64,000 nucleotides of DNA. Origin: Chlorella sorokiniana. Lineage: Eukaryota > Chlorophyta > Trebouxiophyceae > Chlorellales > Chlorellaceae. The position numbers and the translations under genes were made by a program. The stretch is from assembly GCA_025917655.1 (NCBI GenBank), contig CP084615.1, positions 186,001 through 250,000 of the forward strand. Direction: 5' to 3'. Of this stretch, positions 14,128 through 25,857 are shown one piece after another (positions within the stretch are counted from its first letter, which is position 1; every line of letters begins with the position of its first letter). Below the pieces are notes generated by a model. That model searched no databases, was not told where the DNA came from, and saw only the letters and a program-made list of their open reading frames with translations.

Positions 14128-17100
14128 CCGCCCCCTGCCTGCAGCGGCGCCGACGCCGAGCTGATCGACGAGCCGGCGCCGGCGGGCCAAGCTGGCTTTG
14201 TGGATGTGGTCACGCTCTGGCGCTTTGTAAACGAGGTGGGTGCAGGGGTCAGGAGCGGCCCGCCCCCTTCACCCGCCCGCCCGCCTGCCGATGCCGCGGC
14301 GGGGCGGGTTGGGCGCGCAGGCTGGCGCTGGGGATGCGGCACGCGTGCTGCGTGCATGAGCTGTTGCCGCTCCAGACAGCAGGGCCCCAGACAGCAGCTG
14401 CCCAGCCCCCTCCGCCCTCTTGCAAGCTCTCTCTCCGCGTGCGTAGAGGGACCCTCCCTCCGCCTGCGCTGCGCTGCGCTCCCGCTCGCTCTGCATGAAG
14501 CATCAAAACAGGAAATGCTGCCCTACTGAGCTTCGCCGCTGCCCCCGCCCCGCCCCCGCCGCCCGTCTGTGCGCCAGGTGGCGTCCACCTACCAGCGCGT
14601 GGCCTACCACAACTTCCAGCACTGCGTGGACGTCACCCACACCACCTTCATGTTCATAAAGTGAGGCTGGCTGGGGGTGGTGGGGCAGGGGTGCGTGGGT
14701 GTGTGTGGTTGGGTAGGTGGGTGTGGGTGGGTGGTGTGGGGCGGGGAGTTTGGGGCGGGAGCGGGGGCCGCTGGTGAACAGGGGCCTGCTCCGGCGCTGA
14801 CAACAGCAGAAGAGTCGCCCATGCCCCAAGCATCCTCCCATACTGAACTTGCCCAGCCTCCCCCACCAGCCAACCACCCACACACAACCTTCCCCCACCA
14901 GCCAACCACCCACACACAACCCCCCTCACACAAACACACACACCTCTTGAACAGGCGGGTGGCCCACAAGGTGGCGCTGTCCGAGCTGGAGAAGTTTGCG
15001 CTCATGGTGGCCGCGCTGTCGCACGACCTGGACCACCCAGGTGACAGCCGTGCCGCCGCCGCCCGCCGCCGCCGCTGCTTGCCCGAGATCGAGGGTATAT
15101 CCACGACTTGACCTTTGTAGCAACATTCGCTGCTGCCGCTGCTCCGTCGCTGGTGCAGCCGCCGCCGCTGCTGCTCTGCTACTCGCCCCGCTGTCTCTTT
15201 TCTTGTGCGGCATGGGGGACAAGGCAGCCGCGACTGCCCTCCTGAGGCAAGGTGCTTGGCGGCGCTCCCTCTGCCGCTGCCCTTCGCCGCCGCCGCTCTC
15301 CTGCCCGGTCACTTCTGCGACATGTGCCTGTGCCCGCCCTCAGGCGTAAACAACGCGTTCCTGGTGAACGCCCGCGACCCGCTGGCAACGACGTACAACG
15401 ACAGCTCAGGTGGGTGGCGCTGAGCGTGCTGTGCCACGCTGGGCATCCCGCTGTGCCGGCCGCTGTGGGTGCAAAGGAGTCCCACTCATTGCCCACCCAC
15501 CCACCCACCCAAACACACGCACACACACACACACACCACCTGCCGCCCCTGCCGCCCTCGTCACCCGCCCGCAGTGCTGGAGAACCGCCACGTGGCCTGC
15601 CTCTACTCCATGCTGCTGACCAAGCCCTCGCTGGACGTGTTTGCGCGGCTGGAGGCGGGGCAGTGGCGGGAGGCGCGCAAGATGGTGATCGGGCGGTGCT
15701 GGCCACAGACATGGTGCACCAGTGAGTGGGGGGTTTGAGGTGGGGGGATTAGGGGGATGGGGTGGTGGGGAGGGTGAGGGGGATGAGGTGGTGGGTAGGG
15801 TGCGGGGGCTGGGGGGATGTGTGTGTGTGGGTTTGTGCGTGTGTGTGTGCGTGTGTGTGGTGGTGGTGGGGTAGGGGGCGAGGCTAGCGTGAGTGAGGGT
15901 GCGGATGCGCAAGTTATGCGTGGGTTTGAGGGTGTGCGAGGGAATGTGGCTGCCCCACCTCCCCCGCAGCTTCCCCATGGTCTCCAAGCTGGAGGTGTTC
16001 TACGAGCTGCACGCCGCCAGCATCCAGGCCCACCACCGCGCCCTGCGCCAGGGCCTCCCGGTGAGCCGCTCCCTGTTTGCTCGCTGTGTTGTCCAATGTG
16101 TGGGTGGGGTGCCGTGGTGATGGCATGGATGGGTGGGTGGAGTGATGAGGGTGTGAGTGTGAGGGGATCGTGAGGACACTAGGTGGCATGTCCTGTATTC
16201 ACAAGGCGGCAGCGGGGACGCGGACCGGGAGGGTCCCCACCAGCTCTCGGGCCCTCCTGCATCATCACAGGCCCGCCGTAGTAGCAGCAGCTGGCCCGTC
16301 GCCGAACCACAGTGACCCCGCCCCCCTCCCCGTTTGCAGCGGCGCGCTGCCCCGCCTGTTTGACGCCGCCGAGGAGCGCCAGCTGCTGCTCAACCTGCTG
16401 CTGCACTGCGCCGACATCTCCAACCCCGTCAAGCCGGCGGCGGTGGCAGAAAAGTGGGTGTGGGAGGCGAGGAGGGGGTAGGAGGGCGGCGGTGCCAGCG
16501 AGGAAGGAGGGGGTGCTGTGCCGGGAGGCCGGCCTGCTGTCGAGGCCGGCAAGCCCCAGGCGGCCCCGTCCCCACGCCCCCGCTCTTCCTGTTGTCGCTC
16601 GCAGGTGGGCCGATCGTGTTCTGGCAGAGTTCTTCGCCCAGGGCGATCGCGAGCGAGCTGCGGGGCTGCCCGTCAGGTGGGCCAGGCAAAGTAGTGGGAT
16701 AGCTCTCCTTGTGCCGACGGGCGGCGCCGCGCCCGGCAAGCTTGCCGGCCGGCCCCGCTCCCAGGCAGCCACCGCGTGCAAGCGGTAGTGGTGGTGGTGT
16801 GCTGCCGCTTTGCTGCCCTGCCAGCAGTGCCAAGCCCTGCCCGCCCTGCCCTCCCTGGCCCCCTCCCCGCAGCCCCATGTGTGACCGCAGTAAGACCAGC
16901 CGGGCGGCCTCCCAGATCAACTTCATCGAGTTCGTGGTGGCGCCCATCTACGTGCAGGCGAGGCACTGGCGGCGTGTGGGGGTGTGTGTGCGGGGTGGGG
17001 GGTGGGGGGGGGGGGGGGGGGCGCGCGCGGGGGGCTCCTGTGGAAGTTAGAAATGAGCTGGATCGGGCGGCAAATGCTCGTAGGGCACCCCCCACCACCA

Positions 17101-18404
17101 CTGCCTCGCATCCTTTTGCTGCCCATACCACCCTGCCTTCAGTATAGCTCTTTCCCCTCTCCGGAGGGGGCCTCTCCTTCGCCCTGAAAGCCCCCTCAAG
17201 CTTGGCCCCCACATGCCTCCCCTCTCTGAAGCGCTGCCCTCCTCCCTTTGAACACGAGGCGTTAACGCCCCCGCCCCCTTCCCCCTGTAAATACAAATCA
17301 GGTCTACAAGATCTTCCCGGAGCTGGGCGAGGTCCTGGACAACCTCATCGCCAACCGCCACTTCTGGCAGGACGCGCTGGCGGCGGAGCTGGCGGCGGAG
17401 GAGGGGGGGGGGGCGGGGGCGGGGCGCGCACCGCCGAGCAGCGCGCCGAGGAACAGGTGGGCCGTGGCGCTGCGTCTCCTTGGTTTTCTGGTTTTTTTTT
17501 TTTTTTTTAGCTGTGTGTGTCTGTATTGGTGCGATGGGGTGGGTTGTGAGTGGGGCGTGGGGGTGGTGGGTGGGAAAGGCGCGCTGTGGAGCGATGCAGG
17601 GACGGCGGAGTGCCGCGCACCGCCATTGGCACAGGCCTGCTGCTGGGGGAGCGCAGTGCCCACTGGAGCCCGCTTGCGCGCCTCACTGGCCCGCCCGCAG
17701 GCCAAGGCCGACAAGCGGCTGCGCGACTTCCAGGAGAAGTACCGCGACATCCTCAGCAAGCGGCGGCTGCAGGTGCGGGGCCGCGCGGTACCGCCCCAGT
17801 TGTCTGCCGCGAAGCGCGCGCATGCCCGAGGGGGTCGGTGCTTGCCCTTGGCTAAGCACTGCGGATGGTTGGGAGCATGAAGGTGCCTCTTTTCCTGTCG
17901 TGCTTCATGTGTTCACAGGGCCTTCTACAACCGCGCTGTCACATCAAACATTGCGAACCGCTCGCTCTCCCTGCCCTTGCAGCTCGCCCGCCTGGCCTCC
18001 GCCCAGAGCAGCCGCCAGTCGTTCTTTGCCGCCGCCGCCGCCGTGGCGTCGGGCGCAGCAGCCGCCGTCGCCGGGGGCGGGGCGGCACGGCTCGCTCATG
18101 GCCCTCATGGAGGGTGCGCTCGTGGACGGAGAGGGCGGCGCGGCCGACAGGACCAAGAGCGGCAGCGGCGCCGCCGCTCTGCTGGGCAAGCTGGGGCGCA
18201 ACCTGGGCGGGGGTGGGGGCGGGGCGGGCAGCCGCCGCGCCTCTCGCCGCGGAGCCTCCTTTGACCGCGGCTCCGACCCGGGCAGCCAGCGCAGCAGCGG
18301 CGCGTACGTGGAGGAGGGGACGGGGAGCTGCGGGCCAGCAGCTTCCCGCTGGCCTGCCTGCCCGGGGCGGCAGCAGGGTGGCGCCCGAGGACGACCGAGT
18401 GTAG
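8134..18404 (+). CDS. Multi-pass membrane cyclic-nucleotide phosphodiesterase with voltage-sensor-like N-terminus
   Basis: About 27 exons: 8134-8401, 8611-8770, 8979-9078, 9236-9326, 9558-9753, 10000-10081, 10273-10490, 10800-10888, 11077-11224, 11397-11480, 11705-11792, 12008-12089, 12435-12739, 12896-13400, 13627-13710, 14145-14235, 14578-14660, 14955-15040, 15344-15409, 15575-15721, 15970-16060, 16340-16453, 16605-16676, 16873-16957, 17302-17456, 17701-17772, 17983-18404. The N-terminus has about six membrane segments, one of them Arg-rich and S4-like. A linker (LVQPLDRIFYSIRTN) and a long low-complexity region follow. The C-terminal half is a class I PDE catalytic domain: YHNFQHCVDVTH, SHDLDHPGVNNAF, ADISNP. 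The enzyme should hydrolyse cAMP and/or cGMP at a membrane; substrate preference cannot be read. Introns at 10889, 11225, 11793 and 16958 have GC donors. Several frame changes at G runs look like missing bases, for example IGAVLATDMVH at ~15692. Exon 1 (start 8134) and the last exon's frame are least certain. Confidence 0.93.
8979..9753 (+). other. Voltage-sensor-like S1-S4 segment of the phosphodiesterase
   Basis: Exons 3-5 encode WNIFILAVTIFAVFAPDIVI, then INSFLIASMAVFALETTLDV, then LLRLCLDVVSNLSLLFAITW. These are followed by RACRIVRLVRVVTVLEILGW. In the last one, Arg occurs at every third position four times (RxxRxxRxxR), the pattern of an S4 gating helix. Two further hydrophobic segments (exons 7 and 9) flank a loop. 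Whether this senses voltage is inference. Confidence 0.7.
13711..14144 (+). repeat. GT-rich / CA-rich PDE intron with (CA)n before the acceptor
   Basis: The intron between exons 15 and 16 starts with a long G/GT-rich tract (13711-13800) and has a (CA)n microsatellite at about 14090-14122, shortly before the acceptor at 14144. Similar CA tracts precede acceptors at 9960, 10750, 11045, 14930 and 15510. Confidence 0.8.
14578..16957 (+). other. Class I PDE catalytic domain (exons 17-24)
   Basis: Contains YHNFQHCVDV (catalytic His region), SHDLDHPG (metal-binding HD pair), LATTYNDSSVLENRHV, DMVH-type His (after frame correction at ~15692), LLLHCADISNPVKP (metal Asp) and INFIEFVVAPIY. All metal-binding positions expected of the PDEase family are present. 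Confidence 0.93.
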
Positions 18405-19555
18405 CGGGCTCAGCGGCCTTGCCACGTCTCCTCGCGGCCCACCAACCCCCTCTTTTGATCCCCGGCTCTTCCCCCTTCTTTCCACTCCTCCCAGCCCGTC
18501 GTTCCGACTATTTTCTTCCCGACTGACCACCAAATAAACCTGGCTTTCATGCACAGCACAGCACTAGCTCTACAACGCTTCCTTTCTGGATTCTGCGCTT
18601 GTTACACCAACCATTCAACCACCTGCCCTCCGGTTGCAACAACAGCGACGGAAACTCGTGCCAACAGGTAGAATCAGCTCGGCTTCTAAAAAGTGCAGCT
18701 GGCGGCAGCTGGCTGCTTCCAAAAAGTTACGAAGGGACGGCAGCACAGGTCCGAGCGACCCCCGCACCGGGAAAAAACGGGGCCATGACCCATCAATCGC
18801 AATGGGGAAGAACACCTGCGTCGCAGCTACAAGCAAGCAAATGACAGCGGGGAGCAGGCTGGGCGGGGCCGCCGCGCTGTGCCCGCCGCAGCTGCACGGC
18901 CAACGGCCAACACAACAGAAAAATCTGGGAACACGCGCGTATGGTGGAGGTGTATGCGTTTCGCGGCGGCATGGGCAACCGGCCAGGTTTGGATGGTTGC
19001 GGTCAGGGGTGGGAGCAGCGGAGGGGCCTCCCTGGCATGGCAGAAGAACGCCACTTCTTGTGGTCTTGTGGAGCGGGTTCTGGAAGAAAGGGGGCAGAAT
19101 TGCGGATGCATTGCGGAGGCTGCGGCGCAAAGTGGCCGCGCTGCAAGCGACAAGGGCCTAGGAAGAGGTGCCAGTGCGGACAAAAAGTGGAAGTGCTTGA
19201 TTGTGCGAGGGCAAAGTGGGGCTGGAATGGGTGAGGGCGCTGGCGGCGCCCGTAAAGGCACCGCGTAAAGGAGTGACGTGGAAGGGGAGTCGGCGCCGGA
19301 CGGCGGGCAGGACGGCGGGCGATGCCGGAATACAGGCGCGTTCTGCTTTAAACGGTCTGAAAGCAGGGTTGCGGCGTGGGGAGGCAGCAGCCGGGTTTCA
19401 GCAGGGCTGGCCGCAGGGAGGCGCTGGGGATCCGCTGCTGCTGAGCAACAAAGCCACAGCCGCTGAGAGTTGCTGTGCCAGGCCCGCCTGGCAGCGCGGC
19501 CGCCATGCTGCCGCCATGGGAGGCTGCGGCAGCCGATCACTCCCAGAGCCGGGCG
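18405..19555. other. Convergent 3' intergenic region
   Basis: 1.15 kb between the stops of the phosphodiesterase (plus) and the kinase (minus). AATAAA lies at 18533-18538, about 130 bp past the first stop. The rest has many chance ORFs on both strands with no recognisable motif. Confidence 0.5.
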
Positions 19556-22500
19556 TCACTGCAGGGGCTTGAGCCGCACCACGCGGGTGGATGGAGTGCC
19601 GCTCGCCCGGCTGCCCTCCCTGCTGGCTGTGCTGCTGCGGGGGTGGCCTGCCGCAGCTGCGCCTGCATCTCCGTCCAGCTGCGGCCCTCGCCGGGGGCTG
19701 GGTGCCCCCAGCAGCGGGTTCTCCAGGCTGCGCCGCTGCACCACACGCTGCGGCAGCAGGCCCTCCACTCCATCCAGCAGGAAGCCGCTGGCAGCGCGGC
19801 TGCCGCCCAGGCTCGAAGCCGCTGGCCGGCTGCGCGCCGAGCCGCTGCCCGCCGCCGAGCGCGGCGGGGAGAGGCCCGCGGCGGCGACCGCGGCGGCGGC
19901 GCCGCGCCGCCGCCCCTCGCCGCCGTCGGCGGCACCGCTGCCAGCGGGGCGATCGAGGATGCGCTGCTGGCGTCTGCCGCCCCGGCAGGTGGCCGAAGTG
20001 CAGCAGGCGCTGGCGCCGCGACACGCTGCCATCGTCCGCCACCTGTCGCAGCGCGCCGGCGGGGCGCTGGCGGCGCCCGCGAGGGCAGGCGCCGCCTGCA
20101 CCGCGGGGGCGGCGGCGCCGCCGCCCGGCTGCCGTGCCTGCTGCTGTCCACGTACACTTTGGCCGCCGCGGCGAGCAGCTGCAGCGTGCTGGGGCGGCGC
20201 TGCAGCGGGCCGCCACCCTCCTCCAGTTCCAGCTGCTGCTGCCCGGCGCCGCCGCGCTGGCTGGCCTCGCGGCTCCCTCGCCGATCCATCTCGCTGCGCG
20301 ACCGGGCAGCAAGCAACTCAAAGTAAGTAAGTAACGCCATCCTAAGAGCAGCCCAAGACTGCCATGGCCCAAGCGTGGTAGCAAGCACACAATACAACCG
20401 TCACATGCACACAAGCGCACGCCCAGCTCTCAACACACACTGCCACAAGCGCGCAAACACACGCAGCTCGGCCCACCACACAGACGGCACACGCCCACGC
20501 ACCTCAGCATGAAGGTGGTCGGCGACTTGGTCATGCCGCCAGGCAGCGCCGAGCGTAGCGCAGGCGGCGGGAGGTGGAGGGATCGCCGCCGCGCAGCGAG
20601 CCGCCGCCGAGCGCTGCGGAGGAGCGGCGCCGGGAGGCCGCTGCCCCGCCACGCTGCCGTCGGTGGAGGTGGCTGCCGAGCTTCCGCGGGCGCCCCGCCG
20701 CACACTCACGTCATCTGCGCAGTGTATTGGCGGGGGGGGGGGGGAGGGTGTGTGGTATTGTGGGGCAGGGGGTGATGGGGTAGACAGGTGCAGATTGCCA
20801 GCCGCTACAGCGGCAGAGCGCGCCTTTGGGGTGTATGGAGCCGCCGGTGTCGTGAGCGCGGGCGTACGCCGAGCTGGCCAGCGACGCAGCCAGGCGGTGC
20901 ATGGCGCCGCCGCCGCGCAAGGAAGGGTCCAGCCTTGGCCGAGGGGAGAGGGAGGGCAGCGTTCAGAGCGGACGGGCCAGGGCTGTTGCGTGGCCCTCCG
21001 GTGCGAGAGCAGGTGAGCGGCGTGGCGGCCATGAGGGAGCGGCGAAGCAAAGGGCGGCAGGGTCAGCAGGCGGCCGGCATCCGGCTCGGCTGTTGAGAGA
21101 AAGGCGAGAGAGCGGACGGCGCTGCTGCCACGGCGGTCCACCGCTTTCCGCACTCCCGCACACCGCGCGCCGCTCACCGCTGCGACTGGCGCAGGCGACG
21201 GAGGTAAACGTCCTTGGCACTGTCCGCCACGCTGGCCTGCTTGGCGGCACCGCTGCCGCCCTTGGCGTCGCCGCCCACCGCCGCCGCTGCCGCCACGCGG
21301 TTGAAGGCGGCCACGCCGCCGCACAGGTTGCGCAGGCGCCGCACAGACGCCACCGTGGCGGCTCCAAACACGACGTCTTGGCCGAGCGGACGGGGCAGGG
21401 CGCCGCCGCGGGAGGCCAGCCATTCATGGGCCAGCACCTGCTCAGGCAGAGAGCGGCGCAGCGCCGTAAGGAATCGCGCGCTGAGCGTGGAAGGGCGGCG
21501 CCGTCCCCACAAGGCGGCGCCCGGTGCCCCTCGGTGCGCGGAAAGTCCTGCGGCTCACTACGCCTTGGAAACGCATCTCCAACGCATTTCAAGCAATGTA
21601 GGCACGCTGCTGTCCCTTGAGCTGGCTTTCCATCCGCCCTCATCATCCGCGAGGCAAGGAGCGGGAGGGGCCGCTGGCCCCCGCGGCGGGGGTGCTGAGG
21701 CGGAGCAGCAGCCATACTCCCCACCTGTGCCATTGTGAGGCGGCGGCTGGGCTCGTACGCGAGCATGCCCATGAGCAGGTGCTTGGCGTCGGGAGACAGG
21801 TCCAGCCAGCTGCAGCTTGGGGGAAGGAGGTTTACAGGGAGTGGTTTGGAAGGGAGGCTGGCAAGCAGCAAGAAAGCGCAGCCCAGGCGAGCATGGGAAG
21901 CCAGCCGGGCGATGGGGGCACGGGGCGGGCGCGCTGCCGGTTCAGCATGGTGCGTGTCATGGGAAGGGTGGGTTGGTGGGTGTGCGAACGGGGGCAAGGC
22001 AGCGTAGGAGAGGAATGGATGCGCACTGTGTGCGGCCACGGCCACGGGATGGGAGGCAGGATGGGAGGCAGCAGACAGCAGACGGGCGTGCCGGCACAGG
22101 CCTAGCACGGCCGGCCAGCCGGGCAGCAGGGCAGCAGCCAGGGCGGCGAGCTGAAAACAAAAAACAGAGGAAGAGCGCACCGCGGGTCTTTGAGTCCCGG
22201 TGCCTCGCTGAGCGACAAGAACGCGTAGCGCAGGCTCTCGCTCTCGCGGATGTTGAACGGCTTGCGTCCCACCTGCACGGCAGCGGCGAGCCGCAGGTGC
22301 ATGGGTGGTTGGACGGCAGCTGCGCTGCGCCGCTGCCTCTGCGCAGCTGTGTCAGGCTGGGGCGGCAGGTGGGGATCCAACGTGGCCGCCTGGCGTGCCC
22401 TACCCCCACCCTCTCCACCCCCTAAACCCCCACCCACCCTTGCACACCGACTCCCAGGAAAAGCAGCACACACAGAGGGAGAACCACACGCAGCACAAAC

Positions 22501-24471
22501 CAGCAGGCAAGCACAAACCAGCAGGCAAGCACAAACCAGCAGGCAGGCACGACGTGGCAGAGCCGTGCAGCGGGCAGGCGCCGCACCAGCATGACGAAGA
22601 GCAGCGCCCCCAGCGAGAAGACGTCCATGGCGGGGGTGTGGGGCGCTCCCCTCACCACCTCGGGGCCACAAAGCCGGGAGAGCCCAGTGGACCTGTGGGG
22701 GCGGGGGCAGGACTGAGTGCTTGCATGCAGGATGATTGGGGTGCTGTGTGGGTGGGCGGCGGCTGAGAGGTGGAAAGCACAAGGGGGCGGCTGCGGGGGC
22801 CGTACGCCCAAACACCGCCATCCCTTCCATACCATGGAGCGGCTGTCCCCGATACACAGACCACGTGCACGCATGCACTCAACAACAAAGCAAGGGTAAC
22901 CAACTTACAACCTCCCCACCTGCACCCACCCACCCGTGACTGGCTTGCCGGGGTCGTACAAGCACGCCATGCCCAGATCCACCAGCTTCACGGCGGGCAC
23001 ACGCAGCGGGGCGGCCACCAGCGGCGCACCCGCCTGCAGCTGCGCCGCCGTCACCGTCGCCTGCTTCGCCTCGCCGGGCGGCTCGGCAAACATCAGGTTC
23101 TCCGGCTTGATGTCCCTGCGGCGACAACGGGCTCTCGGTAAGGAGCCGTGGGAGGGAGAGGGGGAGCCACCGGAGCGCTGCAGGATGGCGCCGCCGCAGC
23201 CGGACACTCAAGGCGGGGCAGGCCAGCAGGCCGCCCAGCTCCCTCCCTGCTTTGCCCCACGGCTGCACACACGGCTTTCTGAGCAACGCAGCAGACCTGC
23301 AACTACGCAGAGCCCCCGTTGTCAGAAAAATAAAAAAACAACAAACCAAAGCCCACCTGTGCAGCACGTTGTACTCGTGCAGGTGCGCCACCCCGCCGCC
23401 GCCTGCGCAAAGATGGCGGCCGCCTGCTGCTCGCTGTACTGCAGGCCCAGCTCGTGCAGCTTGTCGATAACCTGGCCGCCGCTGCAGGAAAGGGGGCATG
23501 GGGGTTGGGAGGTCGGGAGTTGCAGGAGCGAGCGGTGGCGGCAGGCAAGAGAAACTACGGGCAACCGCCCGAGAACTGGCACCAGTGCCAGCATATGACG
23601 GCATGGGCAGAGCAAGCGCGTCCGGCCTGCTAGCAAGGGAGCGGGCGGGGCGTGGGCGGCACGGCACACGAGAGCATGGCCAGCTGGCGCTGCCTGCAGG
23701 GGCGCACCGCAGCCACTCCAGGACCAGGACCAGCTGGCGGGGCGAGCGGTACACGTCCCGCAGCTCCACAATGTTGGGGTGCTCCACCAGGCTCAGCAAG
23801 TCGCTCTCGCTGCAGCCAGGCGCAGGCCAGCGGCGTGCGGCGGTGAGAGAGTGTGCGATACAGCGGTAAAGCTCCGAGGCTGGCAGCCCGGGGCTCGGGC
23901 GAGGGGGCATCGTTGGGACGCACCAAACGCCTGACTGACGCGGCGCCCACCCGTGGACACCACGCTGCCACCCGCCACCCAATTGCACTGCCTCAAACAC
24001 AAACACAAACATTCACTCCCCACACGACAGAGAATAACACTCCCTCCACGACAACTGCCCCCCCCTTCTTTCCCCCCCACACACACACATACACAACCCT
24101 GCTCTCACCGCTGGAGCAGGTGCAGGTGCTCCGGGTCGTCAGCCACAGCGGGGCTCTCCAGGAACACAACCTTGAGCGCCGCCAGGTCGCCGCTGCGCTT
24201 GTGCCGCGCAAGCACCACCTGCGCCAGGAGCGCCGGGGTACGTGCGCATAGCCAGCGGAGCAAGGCAGGAACGCCTGGGCAGCGGGCGCATGGCAGTGGT
24301 GGTGGCTGGCGGCTGCACACGCAGTGGGTTGCTTGCGGTGGCAGCACCCACCTGGGACCACGCCCCTGCTCCCAGGTCCTTGAGCACCTCCCAGTGCTGC
24401 CGAGCGGGGTGGTTGTCCCAGCGCTGCCACCCCTCGGCCGCGTCGTCAGCGCCGCACACGCAGCACGCCAT
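19556..24471 (-). CDS. CaMK-like Ser/Thr protein kinase with long C-terminal tail
   Basis: Twelve exons on the minus strand: 24471-24352, 24218-24109, 23809-23708, 23481-23357, 23115-22934, 22692-22587, 22272-22171, 21809-21725, 21437-21178, 20933-20809, 20714-20503, 20293-19556. The start MACCVCG has three Cys that could be lipidated. The kinase domain shows the Gly loop LGAGAWSQV, the ATP-binding Lys (LAALKVVF), HEYNVLHRDIKPENLMF, DLGMA in place of DFG, GSPGFVAPEVVRG, DVFSLGALLFVMLVGRKPFN and LLMGMLAYEPSRRLTMAQ. Order and motifs fit the CaMK/CDPK-type group, but no EF-hands follow. Instead there is an Ala/Gly/Arg-rich tail ending STRVVRLKPLQ. Its target is unknown. Frame changes at 23390 (AAGVAHLH) and 22668 (VAPEVV) each look like one missing G or C. 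Exons 10-12 rest only on splice signals and are less certain. Confidence 0.88.
22493..22546. repeat. Three 18-bp tandem repeats in a kinase intron
   Basis: Three near-identical 18-bp units (GCACAAACCAGCAGGCAA, the last with one change) between kinase exons 6 and 7. There are no spacers, so this is a small tandem array. Confidence 0.85.
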
Positions 24472-25857
24472 GACGGCGCTGCCAAAGCTGGCTAGCCACG
24501 ACGGGCCGCTGCGACGCGACGGGCAGGCGAGATGCGGCGGGACTGCAAACGGGGCAACAGCAGGGTGCATGCAGCGTGCATCAGCGCAAGCACTGGCGCC
24601 GCCACAAGGCAGCCGTCCCGCCGCTGGCAGGGGCGGGGGCGGGAAGCCAACCAAAAGCGTGCCTGAACTCGGGAGGTTGCGGCCTGTCTTCTAACGCATT
24701 GCTGTGCCCAATTCGACAGAAATGCGGGCCGTACGCCGCCGCAAACAACTGCTGCAGCGAGGTGGATGTCGGGCTGGCCGGCGGTGAGAAGCCAAAGGGC
24801 TCCACACGCTTTTCCGACGTCTTCAAGCTGTACAGATGTTGGTAAGGAGTCCGAACGGTGCAGGGAAGCCCCGTGCTGCACGTGGATATCTGGCTTGCGT
24901 TTGGGTCCCTTACAGCGCACAGCCGAAAGAACAAGAGTGGCGCAAATATGGTTGCAACTTTGGCTGCTGCGACCAGTGGTGCTGCGGTTCAGCAAAGATC
25001 CAATGGTGCTGCCGAAAGGTGCCAGCTGTTGAGAGCAAGGGGTCAATTTTCTCTGGGCGGCGGAACGGCATCCCCCTACACTGAACAAGCTGCTAAACCG
25101 CCTGGACACAAAAGGGATGTTCCCTTGACGCAGGGGTCAGGCAGCACGTGGGTCAGGGCCTACAGGCGGGCGGCAGTTCCCCTCTTTTCATCTCTGCCCC
25201 TTGGAGCATTGCTGCCCAGTAGCATGCCGTAGCCTTAATTGCATGTTCCTGACAGTGAATTCAATGAAGGACTCGTTTTTATTCTCGCCGCTATCCCTTA
25301 GCCGCCACAGCAGGCTTCCGCATTGTGGATGCTCAGGCCACGAGAACTCGCTACTCTGCAGATGATGGGACGCTCTTTGAGTTAGAGAGGGCCTGTTACG
25401 AATGTGGACAGGGAGCCACAAGTCTGCTGCTGCCTCTCTGCGTGTGGCACGCCTGTCCAAGTTTATCTGCTTTGCAGCAATTGCCGCCTGCCACCTCAGC
25501 GCTAGCCACCTGTCGTCGTCCTCCGTGATGGCAGGACGCTTGTTAACATGCTGTAAACATTTATCGGCCCACTAAATCATTGCCTCGTTCGCCTTCCCAC
25601 CCGTGTTGCGCCGTTGCCGGGGGACTCGCCTCGCAGCCTTCTGCTTCTCGCGCGCCTTGAAGCGACTGAAACCTCCCAGTCACATGTCAAGACGCCCCGG
25701 GAATCCCTCCCGATAGCGCAATCTGCCAGCGGGGTCGCAGCTCAAACCGCCCTGCCCTTTTGGGCGCGTCCTGCGCCTGAGCACACTCGTGCCGGCGCAT
25801 CTCGGGCGTGTGACCTAGCAGGCGGCGTTCACTCGGCACACTCAGGCCTTGGCCGCC
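24472..25857. other. Divergent intergenic region, lower GC, with Cys-rich ORFs
   Basis: 1.39 kb between the divergent starts of the kinase and the PP2-A10-like gene. Base composition from about 24660 to 25600 is visibly less GC-rich than the genes. Plus-strand ORFs here are Cys-rich (24836-25084 includes CNFGCCDQWCCG) but lack a clear start context, splice signals or known motifs. They may be chance. The region should hold two promoters. Confidence 0.45.

Noticed and set aside
17490-17510. Poly(T) run as the tail of a retroposed element
   Set aside because: Lies within a PDE intron with no element body, target-site duplication or similarity to a SINE or LINE next to it.
22493-22546. CRISPR-like repeats
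   Set aside because: Three contiguous 18-bp units without spacers inside an intron of a eukaryotic gene; an ordinary tandem repeat.
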